A stretch of DNA of 64,000 bases from Rattus norvegicus (Eukaryota; Chordata; Mammalia; Rodentia; Muridae), in contig NC_086040.1 in NCBI RefSeq assembly GCF_036323735.1, forward strand, positions 57,866,391-57,930,390, read 5' to 3'. How positions within the stretch are numbered: the first letter of the stretch is position 1; every line of letters starts with the position of its first letter. The translations under genes and the position numbers were made by a program. The notes under the pieces were generated by a model that was not told the DNA's origin, made no database searches, and was given only the letters and a program-made list of their open reading frames with translations. Below are positions 56,955 through 64,000 of the stretch, piece after piece.

Positions 56955-57420
56955 GGTCATTTCCAGAAAGAGGCAGAGAGCTGGGGTAAGAGATGCCCAT
57001 GAATCAATGGGTGTTTCCTTAGCTGAGACTCACAGCCTCAGTGATATGGACCTAAAGAGCCCTCCTCCTGTAGCCAGAGAGCAACCAAAATGGAGTGATA
57101 GAGACACCAACTTTTGACCCAAAATTTATTCTGACCACAGGAAATGCAGGGGCCGTGCATAGAGTAGAGAGTGAGGAATGATTAACCAATGGTTAGTACA
57201 GATTGAGACCATCCCCATGGATAAGCACCGATCCCTGACACTATTAATGACGCTCTGTTATGCTTGCAGACAGGAGACTATCATGGCTTCCCTCTGAGAG
57301 ACTCCACTAAGCCGCTCACTCAGACAGAAGCAGAAACCCACTATCCAAACCACGGATGGAGCTTGGGGTCTCTGATGGAAGAACAGAATGAAAGAGATTA
57401 TGGCTTGTAAGGACATAGGC
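56955..57420 (+). mobile_element. L1 (Lx-like) 3'UTR fragment, sense
   Basis: ACTTTTGACCCAAAATTTAT, TGCAGGGGCCGTGCATAGAG, GACACTATTAATGACGCTCT, GTTATGCTTGCAGACAGGAG and CAGAAGCAGAAACCCACTAT occur in the order of an old rodent L1 3'UTR, sense orientation. Confidence 0.7.
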
Positions 57421-57514
57421 ATTCCACAAGCTTTGTCTTCATGCGGGTGTCAAAAAATTAGAATACGGCTTTCCCAAAATATGTTATCTGTATATGGGAT
57501 ATGTGTTTCTTTAA

Positions 57515-58395
57515 AATTCATTTATTTATTCACTCACTTTTCATCCCAATATCGGTATCCATCTTCAGGATAGGCCAACACCCGTTGTCGGGGGAACCCG
57601 TAAAAGACAAAGATACACATTTCCTACCTATGTCCTGGGGGCTCAGGTTCAGTCCAAGTTCACTCTCTGGTTGGTGGTTCAGTCTTTGGCAGACCCCAAT
57701 AGTCCTCGTGAGTTTACTCTATTGGTCTTCCTGTGGAGTCCCTCATAACATCTGGGCCTCGATTCTTCACCTGTTTTTGTTTTTGTTTTGTTTTGTTTTT
57801 TTTTTGTTTTTTTTTTCAAAAGATTCCCCAAGCTACAGCTAATGTTTGGTGGTGAATCTTTACACTTGTTTCTCTCAGCTGTAGGGTGGAGTCACTCAGA
57901 GGACAGTTATGCTAGGAATCTGTATACAATCACAATAGAATATCTTTAATAGTGTCTGAGATTGGTGTTTGCCCATGGGGTAGGTCTCAATCTGTGCTAA
58001 ACATTGGTTGGACGTTCCTTCCATGTCTGCTCTATCTATCTTTGTCTCTGAAGATCTTGTAGGCTGTGTTCATTTTGGATTGAAGGTTTTGTGGGTTGGT
58101 TTTTTCCTTGTCACAACACAGGGAGTCATGCCTGGCTACAGAAGTGGCCAATTAAGGATCTGTATCCCCACTGATAGAGTCACCCCAATAGATACCCGGG
58201 GGGTTCGCCTTTCCCAGGTCTCTGGCACTTCCTAGAGATGTGCACCTCACACTTGTGATTTCCATTCCCTTTCCCCTGCATTCACTATACCTAATTCCTC
58301 CTACCCATTCCCTTCTCTACCTCCCCTCCCATTCAGTTTCCTCCCTCACTCCATCCACCTCAATATCTATTCTGCTAACTGCATTTTAAAGTCAA
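57515..58395 (-). mobile_element. L1 (Lx-like) 3'UTR fragment, antisense
   Basis: It shares ordered segments with 61,900-62,480: the GTGGAGTC plus GCAGAGGACA/CAGAGGACAG segment, a TGTTTGCCC(A/G)T-type segment, and GGCTACAGAAGTGGCCAATT against GGCTACGGAAAGTGACCATT. C-rich L1 tracts follow. It contains a (GTTTT)n run at 57,775-57,815. Confidence 0.7.
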
Positions 58396-59405
58396 TATTT
58401 AGAAAAAAACACTGAGTAAGTATAGGAAGTATTTCATAAGTAATTGTGGTGGAAGTTTAGGCAAGATATGTAATATTAAATTTTATAGAGGCCAAAATTA
58501 CTACATATATTGTTAGAAGAGACACTGTCTTCATTACATTCAACATGAAGGAAAACCATTTATATAGTCTTTTAAGTTATACAAGAGAATCTATTAAATG
58601 AGTTACACACATCACACAACTTCATTACTTTGAAAGCTCTCTTTATTGCAAATATTTACACAATGAAAAGTACAAAGGTTTAAACTCATGTGAGTGTACT
58701 TTGTTGTAAAGTTAAAGTTTATATACAGGTTGATGACAACAGTCACCTCAGATACACAGGGATAAATAAATCAGGGAGTCATCTATTACCTTACCTGTAT
58801 TCTTTCCTTTATTCCTGATGAAGACTCATCTCATTTGTAGCCCTTACTGTGAGAGATGGATCAAAAAATGCCTGAGTGTCTACAACCCAGAATCCATCGA
58901 CAGAAAAGATAAAGACAACATCTCCAAATAGTACACGCAGTCAAAACTTTATTGTAGATCTTAACACTTGAAACAAAATGCAAAGAGAAAACCCATTTCC
59001 TAGGATATTACAATATACATGAAATGGTAGCTGTAGGAAGCATTCTCAGGGGATTTTAAACTTCTGCACCTAAGACCGAAACTGCCTCCATGAAGTTGAA
59101 GTTTTATTTCTTTGGCAAGAAAGTCAGTTTGCCTCTTGACAGTCGTGTCGTCTGTCCATCACTAGAGCAATGGTCATGCTTTATGAATGTGTACAGATAA
59201 ACACATACCGGTTTTCACTTCTTCAAAGAATTTCAAGAAGAACCTGAAAGAGAATATATAATGTTTTAGAGACGAAATATGGGTATTTAACATAGCCAGC
59301 ATAAATATGTTTTAAAATTAATAATTTTGACAAATCCTGCTATGAATAAAAAGACGGTTATGTAATGTCTAGCAATCCCCAAAGCCTGAAACATTGTGGA
59401 AAACT
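58396..59405. other. Unassigned AT-rich sequence
   Basis: No repeat or gene recognised. On the minus strand it lies 3' of the OR fragment. Confidence 0.35.
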
Positions 59406-59408
59406 GTC

Positions 59409-59663
59409 TTATTTCTCCCTAACTTGGTCTTTGGTCACCTTACTTTTCATTGCTTGTCTAAATTCTCTGTTTCTCAAGTAGATCAGAGGACTATGTGAGG
59501 GTGTCACTCTCATGTAGAAGAACAAGGAACTTTCTGTACTTGCATGTACTTGCTCTTGGGAGCATGCAAATAAATCTTTCAGTTCCAAGAACAAAGACAT
59601 GGCTATCCAATGGGACCCACATGTAACAAAATCTTTCTTCCTGCCTTCAATGAACTTTAGCAT
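59409..59663 (-). pseudogene. Olfactory receptor C-terminal fragment
   Basis: The 84-codon open frame carries the start of OR helix 6 (GRKKDFVTCGSH, close to the usual RxKAFSTCxSH) and a helix 7-like end (SPLIYLRNREFRQAMKSKV, for the usual PLIYSLRNKEVK motif; about 59,435-59,490). Between them the sequence is degraded, and helices 1-5 are absent upstream. The stop follows within the normal short tail distance. It is a dead fragment in opposite orientation to the OR pseudogene at 53,090. Confidence 0.75.
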
Positions 59664-59706
59664 ACTGGTAACAATGCAGATAACAATATAATGGAATAAT
59701 CCTGTA

Positions 59707-59707
59707 C

Positions 59708-59758
<51 letters not shown>
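59707..59758. repeat. (TAA)n microsatellite
   Basis: Uninterrupted TAA run of about 52 bases, just upstream (on the minus strand) of the OR fragment. Confidence 0.98.
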
Positions 59759-59759
<1 letters not shown>

Positions 59760-60012
59760 GGAGTAATACCATCATGGGATCATGGAATAAGGAAAGTAAA
59801 TGTTGAGATGTGTTTTTCAAGGTTTGTTGTATCAAGGAAAGCAATTTTCACTAGGACACACTCTTCACACATGAAAATCACTCAACCTGTCATGGCTTCA
59901 CAGAGAGAGTTGAGAACAAGAGTGTTTTTTTATGACAAGAGAAAGATTCGCCAACCTTCTAAAAAGAAAAGCAATCCAGACACTCTGTGTGAGGATTGTT
60001 AGCTTATTCATG

Positions 60013-60418
60013 ACTAACACACACACACAAACACACACACAAACACATATGCACACACACAAACACACACAGACACACAGAGACACACAAAAAGAGACAT
60101 AGATAGTTAGACAAACAGACATACACACAGACAGACAGAGACAGACACAAACACACAGTCACAGACACACATACACATACACAAACACACAGACACACAC
60201 ACGTATACACACAGAGAGACACAAACACATACAGACAGACACACAGACACATACACACATACACACACATATACACAAACATAGAAACACAGATGATAAC
60301 CAATATACAGATACACACTCAGACACAGAGACACACACACACAGAAACACACATATGGACACATATGCGTGCCCACACACACACACACACACACTCACAC
60401 ACACACACACATACACTC
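60013..60418. repeat. Compound CA-rich repeat, ~405 bp
   Basis: Imperfect (AC)n with AAAC, AGAC, ACAT and GACA variants. It produces spurious Cys/Val-rich ORFs on the minus strand (60,004-60,416). Confidence 0.97.
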
Positions 60419-60491
60419 ATCACTTGTCTCCTTCCTAGAGTGTCCAGGCAGACAACAGGTGTGAAAGGATGAAGAGGGACCAGGAAACAGT

Positions 60492-60685
60492 CAGTCAGCA
60501 GAAGATTGTTCTGCCTGCAAGTGAATTTTGGTGTCTTCACAGGATTTCCATGTCACAGCTCTGTTAGAAGGTGTTCAGGGACGCACTGCAGTCAGCAGAA
60601 GATTGTTCTGCCTGCAAGTGAATTTTGGTGTCTTCACAGGATTTCCATGTCACAGCTCTGTTAGAAGGTGTTCAGGGACGCACTG
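60492..60685. repeat. Exact 97-bp tandem duplication
   Basis: 60,492-60,588 and 60,589-60,685 are identical base for base. The two start CAGTCAGCAGAAGATTG and end ACGCACTG. The flanks differ at once. It lies in antisense L1-like sequence. Confidence 0.95.
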
Positions 60686-61325
60686 TGTGCATATATTTTA
60701 CTCAGGGTGAACAAGGGCTACACAAACCTTGGAGAGCAGGAAGGGGTTTTCGGGTGCATTTACATCGATGGAGGCTTAAGGTACCGGGAAGTCCTCATTT
60801 GCTATATCTTTATAATCGCTGTCCCAGCATCGGTCTGCTGTTCAGGGATCTCCATTTGACCTCCTCAGAAACCGACTCCACTGAATGTGCCCCATCCCCA
60901 ACCCTGAGGTCCCACTTGCTTGATTTCAAAGGATTGAAGGTTCGGACTCTGCGTTCTTTGTCAGATTAAGTCCTCAGGAAGGTGGCCCTCTAGACACCAC
61001 GAATTAACCAGTGTTTCCATCGAGGTTCCACATTAACCCGTATGTCCCCTAATTCTGGCCGGTTCTCTCTGCACCGCGTTATCCCTCCATCGTCCCCACC
61101 GACCTTCTGCTCCTGTCCTCAGTCGCCCTCACTCACCCACAGAATCTTTTCCAGTTTTCCTTTCAGAGAGGTCGATGCATTTCCCCTCACGGTCCTTCTC
61201 CTTTCCTGTGACCTCTCTGCATTTTTGGATTGTAGATAGAATATGATTTATCTCACAGCTTATACCATCCATAGGTAAACCCCCGCCATGTTTGCGTCTC
61301 TAGGTCTCAGCTCCCTCTCGGGCTC

Positions 61326-61326
<1 letters not shown>
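60686..61326 (-). mobile_element. Older L1 3'UTR / ORF2-end sequence, antisense
   Basis: The C-rich part (61,040-61,200) and TTTTGGATTGTAGATAGAAT plus CACAGCTTATACCATCCATA (about 61,224-61,273) are L1 words around the ORF2/3'UTR border in reverse. The copy is cut by the poly(T) at 61,327. The first ~350 bp are less certain. Confidence 0.55.
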
Positions 61327-61361
<35 letters not shown>

Positions 61362-63050
61362 TTTCATCTATTTTCTCTTAATTTTTGTGATGTCATGTCC
61401 CACCCAATGATGTCATACCCTGCCCCCATTATGTGATATCCCCGCCCCCATGATATCATGCCCCACCCCATGATGTCATGCCCCACCCCAATGAGGTCAC
61501 ACCCCCGTCCTTTTGATGTCATGTCCCCGGCACCCTCCTTGCCAGAATGATTATATCTGTTCACCAGGAAACATTCTGAATGCCGCCCTGTCACCACACT
61601 ACTCCAGGCTCCCACCATTTACAGTCACTCCTCCTATCCTCTCCCCTTCTTCTCTGAGAGAGTGGAGGACCACTCTGGGTGCACCCCCTCCCCTGACACA
61701 TCACGTCTCTGCAGAAAGAGATTCATCGTCTCCCACCAGGTCCTGAAACGCAGCCCGGGTAGGAGAACAGGATCCACAGGCAGGCGACGGGTTAGTGAAC
61801 ACACGTGAAGACCATTGTGCTCCTCTGCCTCTCTCTGCCCTTCCCTCAGCTGTTCAGTGAGACTCACTGAGCTCCATCCGATATTTGTCCGTGTGTCTGT
61901 GCCTCTGTGTTAGTCGGCTGCTCGGTGGAGTCTTGCAGAGGACAATAACGCTACCCTCCCGTCTGCAAACACAGGAAAGGACCCTCAATAATGTCAGTGT
62001 TTGCCGTCTGCCCGTAGGATAAGTCTCACATCCGACCACTTATCCTTTGGACATTCCCTCTTTTCCTCTTCAATCTCTGTCCCTGTGTCTATTATAGAGA
62101 AGGCAATTTCTGGGTCAAAATTTTGGGGGTGGGTTTGTGTCCTTAACCTTCCACCTTGGATCCTCCGTGGCTACGGAAAGTGACCATTTCAGTCTCTGTA
62201 TCTCCACTGCACCGAGTCTCAGCTAATGTCACCCTCATGGACGCCAGGACAGCCTCACCCGTCCCAGATTGCAGGATAATCACAGAGATAGCGCCCACCC
62301 TGGACAGTCACTGATTCAGTTTATTCTCTTGCCCTCTGTCCCTCTTGCCCGCCTCTCCCAAGAAATGATTCTCAAACCCCATTTCCCTTCCCATCCCCTC
62401 AGCCACCCAATCCTTTCCTTCCATCTGCCTCCTCTCATTAGTTTATTCCTCCTTCTGGGTGAAATTCAAGCATTTTTCTTGGCCCTCTCTTATTGTTTAT
62501 CCTCTTTGGTTCTGTAGATCATAGTGTGTGAATTCTGTAATTTATGGCTAATACCCTCTTTTAAGTGAATATGTACATGTTATTTTGGGTCTCATTTACC
62601 TCATTCAGGACAATACTTTCTCATTCCATCTACTTGACTGCAGCTTCTCAATGTCCTTATTTTTCATAGCTGTGTATTACTCCATTGTGTAAATGAACCA
62701 CATTGTCTGTAGCCATTGTTTGGTTGAGGGGCATCTGGGTTATTTCTATTTCCTGTTCATTAGAGGAAATCCACTAGGAACATGATGGAGTACATGTCCT
62801 TGCGGTATGACAGGTCTTTTCAGATATAAGACCAGGTGTAGTATAGCTGGGTCTTTAGGAAGGATATTACCCATTTTCTCAGAATCCACTGGATAGATAT
62901 ACAAAGCATATACGGATTTGCTCTTCCCCCAGCAAATGCTGTTTGTAACCTGATATTTATCTGCTTCTCTAAAGGAGGTTTCCCCCCGACTAGCACTCTA
63001 TCATGGACTCAGGTGATCGCATATGAAACTTCTTCCCATTTTAACTGGTC
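61327..63050 (-). mobile_element. L1 (Lx-like) with poly(A) tail, antisense
   Basis: A T run at 61,328-61,359 is the reverse complement of the poly(A) tail. Next come a short minisatellite, the C-rich 3'UTR (61,590-62,500), and then ORF2 C-terminal sequence (62,520-63,000) with TATTACTCCATTGTGTAAAT, GGGGCATCTGGGTTATTTCT and CAGCAAATGCTGTTTGTAAC. It is inserted into an older L1 of the same orientation. ORF2 is broken and 5'-truncated. Confidence 0.82.
61388..61527. repeat. ~20-bp minisatellite carrying TGATGTCA
   Basis: Seven units of about 20-21 bp read TGATGTCATGCCCCACCCCA with variants. Four units keep TGATGTCA; the others have TGATATC or TGAGGTCA. It lies next to the poly(A) end of the antisense L1. 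Confidence 0.88.
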
Positions 63051-63054
63051 AGAA

Positions 63055-63345
63055 ATTCTAGAGCCTATTACTGAGAGCCGGAGGGGAAAGTTGGTACTAG
63101 AGGTTTGACGGTGGGGTTAGGTAGAGAGGCAGAAGAGGGTAAGAGGGGAAGGGAGAGGGCTGAAGAAAAAGAGGAGGAATGAATGATGGAAACAACCCAT
63201 ATGGCCTGGAGAAAGCACATGTAGCAATGGGTTTTATGGTTGGGGAATAAGTTATGATAACTTTAGATCTACCCAATATACGTTTATAGATTATAATTAT
63301 AATAACCAGATTGTGTGTTTTCTTTATGGGCTCATTGGGTTTGGA
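63055..63345 (+). mobile_element. LTR-like fragment, related to the ERV 3' LTR
   Basis: A G/A-rich part (63,080-63,180) is followed by GATCTACCCAATATACG, TTTATAGATTATAATTAT and ATTGTGTGTTTTCTTTATGG. This parallels GATCTGCCCAATCTAGATGC and GTTGTGTTTTCTTTGTACTG in the 3' LTR at 23,480-23,545. No internal ERV sequence adjoins it. Confidence 0.4.
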
Positions 63346-64000
63346 AATTCCAACAAGCTTTCCTCAACGGTATGTATGAAAAGATGTTTTCCATCACTAT
63401 TCCCCTTAAACTATAAGCTGAATTAGTATTAAATAAACCTATGTAAATACACTTTGAAGGCTTTTCAAAGGCTAAAGGGTTTTTATATTGTGAATGAAGA
63501 ATGGTGGATTTCAGGCCAATACCACCTGCTCTCAGATGATAAGAAACAGAGAAAGACAATGACGTATGCTAAGGAACAAGGAACTGGGAGAGACTATTCT
63601 ATGGATTATATAGAACACTATATTTGACCCGTCTGTTACTCTTTAGCTGGGGACTTCATTACGCACATCTATGTACTTAAAAATGTTTTCTTTTCCTTCT
63701 TAAGTTTGAATGTTTGCTCTGAAAACTCCGGATTTTGTGTTAAGATCTTTGCATATTTAACGATAGTTTTCAAATATTAGTGTTATTATCAAAAGCCATG
63801 CTTTGTACATACTTTTTAAGCAACAAAAAAGAGAAGTGTATGCTTGGGTTTCATGAAGAAATTTAGTATGTTAAACATGAATATATTTTTCTGATATAAA
63901 CCTTCTCTTTATATACTATGTTGATGAAACCTTAGCACATAGGAATGCATAGTAACCATCTTAGTAGAATTTTAGGATTTTATTGTATCTTGTTTGACAT
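63346..64000. other. Unassigned AT-rich sequence
   Basis: No repeat or coding signal recognised. Confidence 0.35.

Noticed and set aside
60004..60416. Cys/Val-rich minus-strand ORFs up to 104 codons
   Set aside because: They translate the compound CA repeat in three overlapping frames.

Overview
The window looks like gene-poor, repeat-dense rodent chromosomal DNA, most probably from rat (Rattus). The evidence is two ID-type SINEs (one with a perfect 17-bp target-site duplication), several L1 3' ends of the rat type, B1/B2/B3/B4 SINEs, rodent hAT-type DNA transposons, a beta-retrovirus-like endogenous retrovirus (ERV) and many (CA)n, (TA)n and (GAAA)n tracts. I see no intact conventional protein-coding gene, no structural RNA gene and no prokaryotic feature.

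Layout. 1-2,450 holds unassigned sequence, a DNA-transposon end and an antisense L1 3'UTR. 2,460-11,203 is a degenerate tandem array of about four copies of a ~2.26-kb unit, each carrying an antisense L1 3'UTR block. Copy 2 later received a solo LTR and a 119-bp L1 3' end. 11,204-13,832 is a minus-strand, internally repetitive, coding-like but frame-broken region that I do not recognise. 13,833-16,029 is the 5' part of an L1 (two promoter monomers plus a broken ORF1) that stops abruptly at a ~196-bp x 6.9 tandem array (16,031-17,381). That array abuts the truncated gag of an env-less ERV (gag-pro-pol remnants, polypurine tract, 3' LTR; to 23,592).

23,593-34,850 is a patchwork of SINEs, DNA transposons, L1 3'UTR fragments and unassigned sequence. 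34,862-36,751 is the best candidate for an undescribed transcription unit. On the minus strand it has a 276-bp exon-like ORF preceded by a good splice acceptor, then a 17-unit 22-bp GC/CpG-rich minisatellite, then an 87-bp (29-codon) repeat read in a 126-codon ORF. 36,858-41,392 and 45,936-50,110 are two long 5'-truncated antisense L1s. Between them lie an LTR-like stretch, an ID element, further L1 ends and a B3 SINE.

50,111-59,700 contains an olfactory-receptor pseudogene (+, 53,090-53,728) and an olfactory-receptor C-terminal fragment (-, 59,409-59,663), so the window probably lies in or beside an olfactory receptor cluster. 60,000-64,000 holds a compound CA repeat, an exact 97-bp tandem duplication, nested antisense L1s (one with a TGATGTCA-bearing minisatellite near its poly(A) tail) and an LTR-like fragment.

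Nothing here works together as a pathway. The interest is structural: tandem arrays, nested insertions, and two unrecognised repetitive coding-like loci. I found no convincing new biological system. Family names are from memory of consensus sequences and were not checked against a database.
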